A stretch of 50,466 nucleotides of DNA from Spirochaetaceae bacterium (lineage in GTDB: Bacteria; Spirochaetota; Spirochaetia; Treponematales; Breznakiellaceae), in NCBI GenBank assembly GCA_031280035.1, contig JAITHJ010000016.1:1-50466 (forward strand), given 5' to 3'. The notes under the pieces are model-generated. The model was not told the DNA's origin, searched no databases, and saw nothing but the letters and a program-made list of their open reading frames with translations. Position 1 is the first letter of the stretch. Each line of letters starts with the position of its first letter. This document shows positions 32,950 to 40,793 of this stretch, piece after piece. Both the position numbers and the translations under genes were made by a program.

Positions 32950-32971
32950 AAGATGGCGATACCGCCATCTT
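32950..32971. repeat. Second hairpin sharing sequence with the terminator
   Basis: AAGATGGCG (32950-32958) pairs with CGCCATCTT (32963-32971). The same GCCATCTT word also lies inside the terminator at 32921-32928, so the first copy could pair with 32950-32957 instead and disrupt the terminator stem. Confidence 0.55.
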
Positions 32972-32976
32972 TTATC

Positions 32977-33696
32977 CTACCAGTCGTCCTTAGGATCATC
33001 AGGATCACGATTGCCTTCCGCAAAAAGATCGGTAATCGCACGTAAATCATCCAAATATACGTAATAAGAACCATAAGCTTCCATCGGATCAACATCAATT
33101 CTAAAACCTATAACGTTGACTCCTCCATTGGAACTATAATGATAATCATTCTGGATTATGCCGTTATCACCATTGGCCTGCTGCGGCGGAATTGAAACCG
33201 ACATTTTTTTCCAGCCTTGAAAGTTCAGCCTTCCCATATATAGTTCGAAATAGCGGCCCCTTGAATCCGTAATTAAAAGACTAAGCCTATGATTATAGTT
33301 ACGTCCCGCAATCCATACGGAAATAGTCTTTGAAATTCCCTCAACAGGAATTGGGCGTACTGAGTTTATATAAATACTCGAATGACCTCTGCGAAGAAAG
33401 TCTACTCTAACGCCATAAACTTTATCATCATTTAAATTAAGCGCCTCTTCACCTGGTATAGGCTGTTTTGCCAAAGGACCGCCGTTAAAAAGCTTTCCCA
33501 TAGAAAATCCAGAGTCGGTAGAAATGTACACATTCCAATAACCCTCTTGTTCAAATTTATCTATAGAAACTTCCCGCAACGCTTGTTGAGGAAGGCCGCC
33601 AGCCACACTGGAATCTGGCGAACCGATTTCAGGCGTTTGCGCCGAAACCAAACTTACGCTAACCAACGTAAAAATAATAGCTAAACACTTTTTCAT
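32977..33696 (-). CDS. FlaA-type flagellar filament sheath protein (second gene)
   Basis: A 239-residue exported protein with signal peptide MKKCLAIIFTLVSVSLVSA. The mature region has FlaA-family features: VSIDKFEQEGYWNVYISTDS, KTISVWIAGRNYNHRLSLL, LNFQGWKKMSVSIPP, and the C-terminal GSYYVYLDDLRAITDLF followed by an acidic Asp/Pro tail. FlaA proteins coat the periplasmic flagellar core filament of spirochaetes. It has an AGGAGG ribosome binding site and lies 17 nt downstream of the other flaA-like gene, so they share the consensus promoter at 34557-34585. Confidence 0.88.
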   Translation of the reverse strand: MKKCLAIIFTLVSVSLVSAQTPEIGSPDSSVAGGLPQQALREVSIDKFEQEGYWNVYISTDSGFSMGKLFNGGPLAKQPIPGEEALNLNDDKVYGVRVDFLRRGHSSIYINSVRPIPVEGISKTISVWIAGRNYNHRLSLLITDSRGRYFELYMGRLNFQGWKKMSVSIPPQQANGDNGIIQNDYHYSSNGGVNVIGFRIDVDPMEAYGSYYVYLDDLRAITDLFAEGNRDPDDPKDDW

Positions 33697-33712
33697 TTAT
33701 CTGCCTCCTGCC

Positions 33713-34525
33713 TTATTGATTAGCCGTGCCCGACCATAGTTTTGTCGTGTTCTTCGGATCAGCCAGTTCATCGCCATCATAAATTGTCTCGTAAACATCG
33801 GAAAGTACTTTCAACTGAGTAAGATACACATAGAAAGGGACAATTTTTGTTATTTTCCCAGCCTTATCTCTTTCAATATCAACATACGTGCGTTCACGAG
33901 GATCAGTCCAAAGCCTGAATTTTACAAAAGTTGATGCATGGGTTGAACGCGGAATAATATTGGATACCATTGGAATACCCGATGGAATTGCACTGCGAAG
34001 ATTTCTCCAGCCGGTGAATTTAAGATTACCCATTGAAATCGTGTGAATTACCCCCCGGTTATCACGGATATACGCTTCCAATGTGTAATTCAGGTTGGAT
34101 CCCCATACCCAAATGTCGATAAAACGAGTCCGCCCTAAAAGCGGAATCTCCGCCGGATTCCCGTCAGGATCATCAGTGAGCGTTGGATAAATATCTATCC
34201 AGTTAAAACCCTGCCTATCAAAGGCTCCCTGAATACCAAGACTCTTCGCCCCAGCTTCACCGGCGGCGCGGGTAAGCGCCATCGGGGCAGAACTAATCAC
34301 ATTAACCACAGGAAAACTTTGGTCAGCGATTTTTGTAATAAACCTACTCGCCACAGTTTTCCACGTGTAGTGATATTCCTCACCGTCCACCACATACGGA
34401 GTTCCATCGAATTTCTCAAGAATTCTGGACGACATTTCTACGGTACTGCCATCGCCAAAGGCCGGCAGAATTATCAAATTTGCCAAGACAACAAGGAAAA
34501 TGACTTGCAAACTCCCTTTTTTCAT
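33713..34525 (-). CDS. FlaA-type flagellar filament sheath protein (first gene)
   Basis: A 270-residue exported protein with signal peptide MKKGSLQVIFLVVLANLIIL, cleavage after AFG. It has the FlaA elements EFL/RFIDIWVWGSNLNYTLEAY, MGNLKFTGWRNLRSAIPSG and PFYVYLTQLKVLSDVYE, parallel to the neighbouring paralogue but only weakly similar. The pair resembles the two adjacent flaA genes of T. pallidum (from memory). The ATG at 34525 has AGAGGAGA upstream; an open frame extends to 34633 but crosses the promoter. Confidence 0.88.
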   Translation of the reverse strand: MKKGSLQVIFLVVLANLIILPAFGDGSTVEMSSRILEKFDGTPYVVDGEEYHYTWKTVASRFITKIADQSFPVVNVISSAPMALTRAAGEAGAKSLGIQGAFDRQGFNWIDIYPTLTDDPDGNPAEIPLLGRTRFIDIWVWGSNLNYTLEAYIRDNRGVIHTISMGNLKFTGWRNLRSAIPSGIPMVSNIIPRSTHASTFVKFRLWTDPRERTYVDIERDKAGKITKIVPFYVYLTQLKVLSDVYETIYDGDELADPKNTTKLWSGTANQ

Positions 34526-34556
34526 ATGAGTCTCCTCTCTACTCTCAATCAAGAAA

Positions 34557-34585
34557 ATTATAGTAGAATACAATAATTTTGTCAA
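34557..34585 (-). promoter_or_regulatory. Perfect sigma-70 promoter of the flaA pair
   Basis: Minus strand: TTGACA (34580-34585), 17-nt spacer, TATAAT (34557-34562). This is an exact consensus, as expected for an abundant structural protein. It gives a ~25-nt leader with a good ribosome binding site. Confidence 0.85.
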
Positions 34586-34720
34586 ACCCTCAATTCTTTG
34601 AGAGTATGCCCAAATTACTTGATTATCGGCCAAAAAGAAAAAAAGATAAAGTATCTTTAATAAATTATTTGAAAAAAGATTTTTTGTGAGATGATGACCG
34701 CGTGCAATACGGCAGCGTAC

Positions 34721-34750
34721 TTGTCAACGTACTCTATATCCGTTTATCAT
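34721..34750 (+). promoter_or_regulatory. recO promoter 8 nt before the GTG start
   Basis: TTGTCA at 34721-34726, 18-nt spacer, TATCAT at 34745-34750. The GTG start is at 34759, so the leader would be about 2 nt. Confidence 0.5.
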
Positions 34751-34758
34751 AGAAGAAA

Positions 34759-35403
34759 GTGAACAGATTTAAAACGGACTCGGCGCTGGTATTGCGTACG
34801 AAACATACGGGCGAATCTAACCGTGAAGCGTATTTTCTTACGAGCAGCGCAGGTATTATACGCGCTGTGGTTTATGGAGGCCCCAAAAGCAAACTTCGTT
34901 CCTTCGTATCGCTCTTTCACTCAGGAGTACTCTATCTTTATCACGACCCTGTACGGGATAGTTATAAAGTTACCGATTTTGACGTTGAAGTATGGCGGCC
35001 AGGAATACGTGAAAGCTACGAACGTACAATAACCGGCGCGGCAATAGCCGAAACAATTCTTGCCGGACATGGCGGCGGCGTAAGCTGGCGGGAGGCGCTG
35101 GTCATGGCAAATACATCTCTTAACGCACTGGAAATAGCGGATACAACAGTAACAAACCGTATCTTTGTACATTTTCTCTGGAAATGGGCTGAAATTCTTG
35201 GCGTACGCCCTGAAAACAGCAGTGAAATCACACTGCGGCATCCAGGCGCACTGCAATGGTTGAATAAAGCTGATTTACTGGAGCCTTCAATGATGATTCA
35301 TCACGAATCAGATGAATTATCTTTACGCTATGCAAAAAAGATCTGCACAGAAATTCTAACGTCCGCGCTGGGAAGGAAATTGTCGGGTTGGACTGCACTA
35401 TGA
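34759..35403 (+). CDS. recO: DNA repair protein RecO, zinc-less form
   Basis: A 214-residue recombination mediator that helps load RecA in the RecFOR pathway. The N-terminal OB fold is recognisable from MNRFKTDSALVLRTKHTGESNREAYFLTSSAGIIRAV and GGPKSKLRSFVSLFHSGVLYL. The C-terminal helical domain follows. The four-Cys zinc cluster common in RecO is absent: the only Cys lies near the C-terminus (KKICTEIL), and the protein is ~25 residues short. It starts at GTG 34759, with only a promoter and no ribosome binding site in front. Its TGA overlaps the ATG of the next gene. Confidence 0.85.
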   Translation: MNRFKTDSALVLRTKHTGESNREAYFLTSSAGIIRAVVYGGPKSKLRSFVSLFHSGVLYLYHDPVRDSYKVTDFDVEVWRPGIRESYERTITGAAIAETILAGHGGGVSWREALVMANTSLNALEIADTTVTNRIFVHFLWKWAEILGVRPENSSEITLRHPGALQWLNKADLLEPSMMIHHESDELSLRYAKKICTEILTSALGRKLSGWTAL

Positions 35404-36296
35404 ATCGCCGCACAATAACTCCGTTTTTAATAGCGGCTATTTTATCCGTATCTTGCGCGACAGGTCCAAAAAATTTTAAAAAGCAGCTTTCTGGAACGCT
35501 AACCGAATTCGGTCTTTTCCAGCAAGACGCATTGTGCTACGGTTATATCAAGAAAACAACCGGTAAGGAAATGTGGGATTCATTCCTTTCAGATTTTCAT
35601 TTCAATGAAAATATTAAACGTTTTGTAATTGATAAAACGAATGAAATTTTCTATGCGGTTTACAAAGATGAAGACAGGTACAGCCTGTCACTCTTGCTGC
35701 GCGGGAAAGGTTATCCTGCGTTGAAAATATCTACGGCGCTTAACTTTAGTTCAGAATGGCGCAAAATTAAAACAAAAAAAGCCGGTGCGTATTGGAAATC
35801 AAAAACCAATAACAGCGCGATCGCTGTAAGAAGCAATGCGCTGCTCATCTTATTCGGTAACATACCGGATGACTGCGAATACGCAAAAATGCCGCCAGAT
35901 TTTGAGGAATTTCAAAAAAATGCAGCGGCGGCGGGATGGATGCCATCGGATTCTCTGCTCAACAACACTTTGCGGGAATTCAATGTTCCGTTAAAACTTC
36001 CCATGCAGAATATGTCATTCGCCGTATTTCGCCGTGAACGGGGATTTGAAACGATTTTCAAAATTGACGCCCCAAATGAATCCCAAGCAAAACTTATTGC
36101 AAGTATTTTTACCATCATGCGCAATAATAAGGATTCGATGTCTTCTTTACTGGCGGACTATTTTCTTGCAAATCCGGCGCAGATAACCGGAAAATCAGTA
36201 ATTATCACCACTGCCCCAATGAGTGCAGAACACGCTACTGGACTTATGAACCTATTTTTGTTAGAATCAGGCATCGGTTTATATGCGGAGAAATAA
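35400..36296 (+). CDS. Predicted lipoprotein, unknown function
   Basis: A 298-residue protein with an N-terminal RRTITPFLIAAILSVSC lipoprotein signal (lipobox SVSC). The mature region is mixed alpha/beta, with LCYGYIKKTTGKEMWDSF, YKDEDRYSLSLLLRGKGYP and a repeat-like second half that restates the first (LKLPMQNMSFAVFRRERGFE). It is likely anchored on the outer face of the inner membrane or in the outer membrane. It is translationally coupled to recO (ATGA overlap), although there is no obvious functional link. No family is recognised. Confidence 0.65.
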   Translation: MNRRTITPFLIAAILSVSCATGPKNFKKQLSGTLTEFGLFQQDALCYGYIKKTTGKEMWDSFLSDFHFNENIKRFVIDKTNEIFYAVYKDEDRYSLSLLLRGKGYPALKISTALNFSSEWRKIKTKKAGAYWKSKTNNSAIAVRSNALLILFGNIPDDCEYAKMPPDFEEFQKNAAAAGWMPSDSLLNNTLREFNVPLKLPMQNMSFAVFRRERGFETIFKIDAPNESQAKLIASIFTIMRNNKDSMSSLLADYFLANPAQITGKSVIITTAPMSAEHATGLMNLFLLESGIGLYAEK

Positions 36297-36370
36297 ATTC
36301 AGTAAAACTGAAATCGAATCAATCCTGCGGCAAACCACTATATTAAAAAGAAAAATGACAGGAAATCAGT

Positions 36371-36649
36371 ATGCCTACGTATGAATACGAATGTGAAAAA
36401 TGCGCTCAGACATTTGAAGCGTTTCAAAGCATGAATGACGCGCCAATTGAAACCTGCCCAAAATGTAATGGCAAAGTGCGGCGAATTGTATCCGGCGGGG
36501 CTGGCATCATCTACAAAGGGAAAGGGTTTTACACAACCGATAAAACATCAAACGAAAAAAAAGAAGCCGCGGAAAAAAAAGAAGCCGCGCCTTGCCCTGC
36601 AAAAGACTCAAAACCCGCCTGCGCCCATTGTCCTTCGGCAGCCCACTGA
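36371..36649 (+). CDS. FmdB-family zinc-ribbon regulatory protein
   Basis: A 92-residue protein beginning MPTYEYECEKCAQTFEAFQS, the hallmark of the FmdB/CxxC_CxxC_SSSS family. Two CxxC pairs (Cys8/Cys11 and the TCPKC pair near 30/33) make one zinc ribbon, followed by GKVRRIVSGGAG. A Lys/Glu-rich tail ends in a further set of cysteines (PACAHCPSAAH). The family's role is unclear; some members are linked to transcription. AGGAA precedes the ATG. Confidence 0.85.
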   Translation: MPTYEYECEKCAQTFEAFQSMNDAPIETCPKCNGKVRRIVSGGAGIIYKGKGFYTTDKTSNEKKEAAEKKEAAPCPAKDSKPACAHCPSAAH

Positions 36650-36681
36650 AAATCTAGCGGCCGCTTTAGTTTCTAAAGACG

Positions 36682-36993
36682 ATGAAAAACGGGATTCAAA
36701 AGAAACCGCGTTTCTTTTGCAATAACTGCGGGACGGAAGTCGCCTCAAACACAAATAGATGCCCTACGTGCGGCAGATATTTCTCTGCCGTACGCTGTCC
36801 AAAATGCGGTTTTTCTGGAGATGATTCTACCTTTACGAACGGCTGTCCCTCCTGCGGATATTCACGGCAACGCCCCGCAACAGAAAGAGCCGGATCGTCC
36901 CACAAAAAAACTGATCCTGCCCCTTGGCTCTATATTGCAGCCACAGGACTCTTAATATTACTACTCAGCATTCTGCTTTTCAGTATTCGCTAA
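36682..36993 (+). CDS. Double zinc-ribbon protein with C-terminal membrane helix
   Basis: A 103-residue protein. It has four CxxC motifs (CNNC, CPTC, CPKC, CPSC) in residues 13-59, which would make two zinc ribbons. A Lys/Arg/Pro linker is followed by one transmembrane helix at the very C-terminus (WLYIAATGLLILLLSILLF), giving a tail-anchored topology with the zinc ribbons in the cytoplasm. It follows the FmdB gene by 32 nt, with a 10-bp palindrome AGCGGCCGCT between them. Function unknown. Confidence 0.75.
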   Translation: MKNGIQKKPRFFCNNCGTEVASNTNRCPTCGRYFSAVRCPKCGFSGDDSTFTNGCPSCGYSRQRPATERAGSSHKKTDPAPWLYIAATGLLILLLSILLFSIR

Positions 36994-36995
36994 GC

Positions 36996-37295
36996 CTAAT
37001 CGTGTCCTGGATTCGCGCCAACCCGCTTAATCGCCGTACTTACCACGCTTTTAAGCTGAGCGGCATACTTAGGATCACTAACACCATCAGACTGATATAT
37101 GCTTCCCAAAAGAGAACAACGATAACGCGGCTGAAGCGCGTTCAACGCCATTGCCGCCATGTCAAGAACGCAGTCGTTGCAAACGCATATCTGTTGTTCA
37201 TGCTCCGACAGCTGACGGCCAAGTTCCTCAATTACAAGCCGACGGCCCTCGTCAACGAGAAACTCAAAATCATAGTTATTTATATCAAATTCCAT
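36996..37295 (-). CDS. ComFB-family protein (possible c-di-GMP binder)
   Basis: A 99-residue protein. After MEFDINNYDFEFLVDEGRR come the ComFB signature VIEELGRQL, a Cys-rich turn CVCNDCVLDMAAMALNALQP and RYRCSLLGSIY. ComFB domains are small helical dimers first seen in late-competence operons; in cyanobacteria they have been reported as cyclic-di-GMP receptors. With the HD-GYP gene at 44480 this fits c-di-GMP signalling, but ligand binding here is inference. AAGGAG precedes the ATG at 37295, and a perfect 12-bp palindrome CGGCATATGCCG (37318-37329) lies in the 5' leader. Confidence 0.8.
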   Translation of the reverse strand: MEFDINNYDFEFLVDEGRRLVIEELGRQLSEHEQQICVCNDCVLDMAAMALNALQPRYRCSLLGSIYQSDGVSDPKYAAQLKSVVSTAIKRVGANPGHD

Positions 37296-37346
37296 AGTAA
37301 GCTCCTTCATTAGATAACGGCATATGCCGCATTTCGTATAAATTTT

Positions 37347-37374
37347 ATTATACCCGCCGAAAATCATTAGTCAA
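37347..37374 (-). promoter_or_regulatory. Promoter of the ComFB gene
   Basis: Minus strand: TTGACT (37369-37374), 16-nt spacer, TATAAT (37347-37352). The palindrome CGGCATATGCCG at 37318-37329 lies downstream of the predicted start and could be an operator or hairpin. Confidence 0.65.
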
Positions 37375-37448
37375 CAGCCCTGCGAAAAAAACATGCGCCG
37401 GTTTTGCCGGACAGTCAATTGTCCGCGTTTTGCCAGATGCAGTACAGA

Positions 37449-37477
37449 TTGATTTTTTTGCGTATCCGGTTTATAGT
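37449..37477 (+). promoter_or_regulatory. Promoter ending 5 nt before the 37483 ATG (leaderless)
   Basis: TTGATT at 37449-37454, 17-nt spacer, TATAGT at 37472-37477, then five T residues and the ATG. No ribosome binding site is possible in that space. Confidence 0.55.
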
Positions 37478-37482
37478 TTTTT

Positions 37483-38301
37483 ATGCGATACGCCTATCAA
37501 ATACCTGACGAACGAATTTATCATTACACATGCCGTAAAACGCCATTGCCGGTTACTATCGACGGCAATTTGGACAAACCGGTGTGGCAAGCCGCCGAAA
37601 AATCCCGCGCATTTGTAGATCTTGTAACCGGAGAAACTGCTTTCTTAGATACGCGAATGGCCGGCCTTTGGGACAATGAAAATCTTTACATTGCATTCTG
37701 GCTGCAAGAACCGGACATACGCGCGGTTCTGACCAAACGTGATTCTTTTATTTGGTACGAAAATGACGCTGAAGTTTTCATCGCAGGAGATGACTGCTAT
37801 TACGAATTTGAAATAAACGCGCTGAATACGATTTATGAAGTTATGTTCATTTATCAAGATGCGCTAAAACGAGGCAGCCGGTTTGATACGCCGGAATTTG
37901 ATCTTTATAACCGTAATATTGATGTATTGAGCGGATTTCAGGATCCTTCAAGATACGGCAAGCACTGCCGCGGCAAGCGCTGGGCTTTTATGGATTACGA
38001 TTTTCCAGGACTTAAAACGGCGGTACGCATAGACGGCAAACTGAATGACAGTTCTGTTATAGATAAAGGCTGGACAATAGAACTTGCTTTCCCATGGAAG
38101 GGCATAGAAAAGATGTTTGCCTCCCGCGGTTTTCCGCCAAAAGAAGGAGACATCCTCAGAGCTGCGTTCTTCCGGTTTGAAACTCTTCATTTTCATGGTA
38201 AAACGCTGCCGGAAAGTGTCGGTTGGGCATTAAATGAACATGGATCTTATGATTCACATATCCCTGAAAATTTTTCCTGTTTGCATTTCACTGAAAACTA
38301 A
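37483..38301 (+). CDS. CBM9/DOMON-like carbohydrate-binding protein
   Basis: A 272-residue protein with a carbohydrate-binding module family 9-like fold. LPVTIDGNLDKPVWQAAEKS begins the typical domain, then LWDNENLYIAFWLQEPDIRA, the paired WYENDAEVFIAGDDCYYEFEIN strand and the later KGWTIELAFPWKGIE. The domain fills nearly the whole protein. No signal peptide or catalytic module is seen, which is unusual for a sugar-binding module; a cytoplasmic sensor or binding role is possible. Its promoter is set directly against the start codon. Confidence 0.75.
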   Translation: MRYAYQIPDERIYHYTCRKTPLPVTIDGNLDKPVWQAAEKSRAFVDLVTGETAFLDTRMAGLWDNENLYIAFWLQEPDIRAVLTKRDSFIWYENDAEVFIAGDDCYYEFEINALNTIYEVMFIYQDALKRGSRFDTPEFDLYNRNIDVLSGFQDPSRYGKHCRGKRWAFMDYDFPGLKTAVRIDGKLNDSSVIDKGWTIELAFPWKGIEKMFASRGFPPKEGDILRAAFFRFETLHFHGKTLPESVGWALNEHGSYDSHIPENFSCLHFTEN

Positions 38302-38338
38302 AAATGGCGCTTTGCGCCGCCTTCCGTACAACTTAATC

Positions 38339-39160
38339 TTAGTGTGTCGGGCGGTAAATATCGCCGCTGCCGCCGCCGCCGCCGCCTTTTTGTTTATTAC
38401 CGCGTCCCCAAATATTGCTTAAATTAAAAGACGATGAAGGCAGACTGTAATCCGTAAAATGATAACCTATCGCTATAACAAGTTTTCCTCCGCCTCCGAA
38501 TCCCGAAGCGTCTTTAAAATCATAGTTGTTTGCTTGAAGTCTTCTTATCAGTTCAGCTTCACGAGCCGTATTTAATTTAATGCCAAATGTGAGCTCCGAA
38601 CGTATAAACCACGCTTCTCCCATGTGCAAATCCATTCCGGCACCGATTCTAAACCAGAATGCGCTCCAATCTGAGGCGTTTCCCATAAGACTATCGCCGC
38701 GCTTTTGGTGATCAAATTCCGTATCTTCGGTAAGCCTCATTGAAATACACCGGCGGTACTCTATGCCAAGCAGCGGATAAATATCAAAAAACCCCAAATC
38801 AAACGGATATTTCCCTGATAATGAAAAATGAAGAGTAGCTCCACTGCAAGAAAGATTTGCCCAATCAGCGCCTGTAGTACCTGATAAAGTTAAATTTGAC
38901 TTTATTTTATTAAAAAGCCCTGCAAACCCAAATGAAAAATCAACATAGCGAATATCAAAAAACGTAAACCAGCCAAAAGAAAAAATTGAATAGTTTGTTT
39001 CTCCGTGAAAGTCTTCTTGACTGACGCTTTTTGCTCCATAAGTAGTAATATTATAATCAACAAAAGTCCCAATACCCGCAATAACCGGAATTTCCAGCGC
39101 GGAAACAGAGGAAGATAATACAACAAAAGCGGCAAGCAACGACAGCAGTTTTTTCTTCAA
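38339..39160 (-). CDS. Predicted outer-membrane beta-barrel protein
   Basis: A 273-residue exported protein. The signal peptide KKKLLSLLAAFVVLSSSVSA precedes a chain of amphipathic strands with aromatic girdle residues (FSFGWFTFFDIRYVDFSFGF, LHFSLSGKYPFDLGFFDIYP, GKLVIAIGYHFTDYSL). A Gly/Ser-rich C-terminal tail (KQKGGGGGGSGDIYRP) follows. It fits the small outer-membrane barrel proteins common in treponemes. The start is TTG at 39160, with GAGGGA 5 nt upstream. It converges with the CBM9-like gene. Family not assigned. Confidence 0.65.
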   Translation of the reverse strand: MKKKLLSLLAAFVVLSSSVSALEIPVIAGIGTFVDYNITTYGAKSVSQEDFHGETNYSIFSFGWFTFFDIRYVDFSFGFAGLFNKIKSNLTLSGTTGADWANLSCSGATLHFSLSGKYPFDLGFFDIYPLLGIEYRRCISMRLTEDTEFDHQKRGDSLMGNASDWSAFWFRIGAGMDLHMGEAWFIRSELTFGIKLNTAREAELIRRLQANNYDFKDASGFGGGGKLVIAIGYHFTDYSLPSSSFNLSNIWGRGNKQKGGGGGGSGDIYRPTH

Positions 39161-39424
39161 AAATTTCCCTCAATCAAACAATTATTAAAAGGCGCTAAGC
39201 AAAATCCCATGGTTTCACGCCGCTTTTTCACGTAGAAAAAGCTATATATATTTCATATCTATAATTATCGGCAGGTATAGGATAAATCTTTATTAAAGTC
39301 TTTTTCCAGTAAATAAGAGGGCTTTCATACATAAAGAGGACTGCTGTTCCGTATAACTTGGGAAGAACCGGTTCTTCCGGTTGTGAAATAAACGTTTTGC
39401 CCAACAACAGGTTTTGTAAGGCAC

Positions 39425-39453
39425 TTGCACAATAAAAATAATTGTTGTATATA
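39425..39453 (+). promoter_or_regulatory. Promoter of the RsbW/STAS/tsaD run
   Basis: TTGCAC at 39425-39430, 17-nt spacer, TATATA at 39448-39453, followed by a ~30-nt leader carrying GGAGG. Confidence 0.5.
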
Positions 39454-39490
39454 TTAACCAATTTATGAAAAAAATATTGCCGGAGGAAAA

Positions 39491-39916
39491 ATGAACACCG
39501 GAGAAATAATATTAGACGCCCAGACCGAGCGTTTGGAAGATGCAATAAGCTTCATAAGAGCGGAGCTTACCGCTGCTTCCTGCCCGGATGATATTGTAAT
39601 GCAAATAGAATTAGCAATGGAAGAGATTTTTATGAATGTTGCCAGCTATGCATACGACGATAAGGATAAAAAAGGAAAAATTAAAATATGCGTAAATATG
39701 ACCGAAAAAGGAGGCCAAACTACCATGATGATAGCCGTATGCGATACAGGGAAGCCGTTTAATCTTTTAGAACATAAGGATCCTGATACAACGATTCCAC
39801 TTGAAGAACGTGAAATTGGGGGGCTTGGTATTCTTTTGGTTAAAAAAGTTATGAATTCTGTAACTTACACATATAAAGACGGTTACAATCACGTTATGAT
39901 GAGTAAAACTTGGTAA
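39491..39916 (+). CDS. RsbW-like serine kinase/anti-sigma factor (GHKL ATPase)
   Basis: A 141-residue HATPase_c domain protein. The N box is IELAMEEIFMNVASYAYDD, with the conserved Glu and Asn, followed by VCDTGKPFNLLE (G1) and EIGGLGILLVKKVMNSVTY (G2 loop). It should phosphorylate a STAS antagonist and/or sequester a sigma factor. The STAS gene follows 13 nt downstream, the usual kinase/antagonist pair. No sigma factor is encoded nearby. GGAGG precedes the ATG. Confidence 0.9.
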   Translation: MNTGEIILDAQTERLEDAISFIRAELTAASCPDDIVMQIELAMEEIFMNVASYAYDDKDKKGKIKICVNMTEKGGQTTMMIAVCDTGKPFNLLEHKDPDTTIPLEEREIGGLGILLVKKVMNSVTYTYKDGYNHVMMSKTW

Positions 39917-39929
39917 AATTGGAGGAATT

Positions 39930-40793
39930 ATGACTATTACCGTACAAACAAGGGCATATACAGACACTATTACTCTTGAAGGCAGGCTTGATGCAATCGG
40001 GGCGACTGAGCTTGAAAAACATTTTCAGCAAATAAACCCGATTACAAAAGTCGTCATTATCGACATGGCAAAATTAAGCTATATCTCTAGCATGGGTTTG
40101 CGTGCGATATTGCAAGCGTATAAAACTCTTGCAAAGTACCACAAAAAACTAAATATCGTTAATATTCCTCCAAATATCCGCCAGATTTTTGAAATGAGCG
40201 GATTCATTCAAGCATTTGTTCATGAAGAAAAATTCGTCATTATTGAAAAAGAACAAAGTGATTTGAACTGTATTTATTCTGTTGCAGGTATTCTTGATAT
40301 AGAAACGATAGGCTCGCTGGAAGCTCTTACCAGAAAAGTACGGGATGAAAAGATAACAAATATCAATATCTTGTGTGAAGGCCTCAAGTCAATCAGCTTT
40401 GTTGGGTGTGAAGCGCTAAAAAATCTAAGGGATATGCTTTCCACACGGAACGGTTTTCTTACAATGGAAAACATTCCGCAGCCTGTCTTGGAAGAAATAA
40501 AAAAAATCGGCTGCGATGATTTTATCAAATCTGTAGCAATCCAAACAAAGAAAAACACAGATACGGCAGGCAACGACGGTCTTGAGATTGAGCAGTATGT
40601 ATTTACTGGAGCGTGGGGAAGTTTTGAACTTCCCAAATTCGATGCGGCATGGAAGCAAATGCACAAACTTACTCAAACTGTTGTAATAGATGTAAAAGGC
40701 GTATCCGGGTTAAATCAGGAAGCTTTTGCATCTCTTATGGCGTTAAAAGAAAGCGGAACGAAACAAAATATCACGGTAGATCTTTCAATGTAA
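39930..40793 (+). CDS. STAS-domain anti-sigma-factor antagonist, three tandem STAS-like units
   Basis: A 287-residue protein. The first STAS domain (1-~105) is canonical, with IDMAKLSYISSMGLRAI carrying the phosphorylatable Ser of anti-anti-sigma factors. A second unit (~108-205) follows the same strand/helix order (CIYSVAGILDIETIGSLEAL, CEGLKSISFVGCEALKNL) with Gly-Cys in place of Ser-Met, and a third (~218-287) has VVIDVKGVSGLNQEAFASLM. Single-domain antagonists are ~110 residues, so this is a fused array with probably one regulated site. It is partnered with the kinase upstream; its TAA abuts the tsaD ATG. Confidence 0.82.
   Translation: MTITVQTRAYTDTITLEGRLDAIGATELEKHFQQINPITKVVIIDMAKLSYISSMGLRAILQAYKTLAKYHKKLNIVNIPPNIRQIFEMSGFIQAFVHEEKFVIIEKEQSDLNCIYSVAGILDIETIGSLEALTRKVRDEKITNINILCEGLKSISFVGCEALKNLRDMLSTRNGFLTMENIPQPVLEEIKKIGCDDFIKSVAIQTKKNTDTAGNDGLEIEQYVFTGAWGSFELPKFDAAWKQMHKLTQTVVIDVKGVSGLNQEAFASLMALKESGTKQNITVDLSM

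Noticed and set aside
34526-34633. Longer N-terminus of the first flaA-like gene
   Set aside because: It crosses an exact consensus promoter and would precede an obvious signal peptide at 34525.
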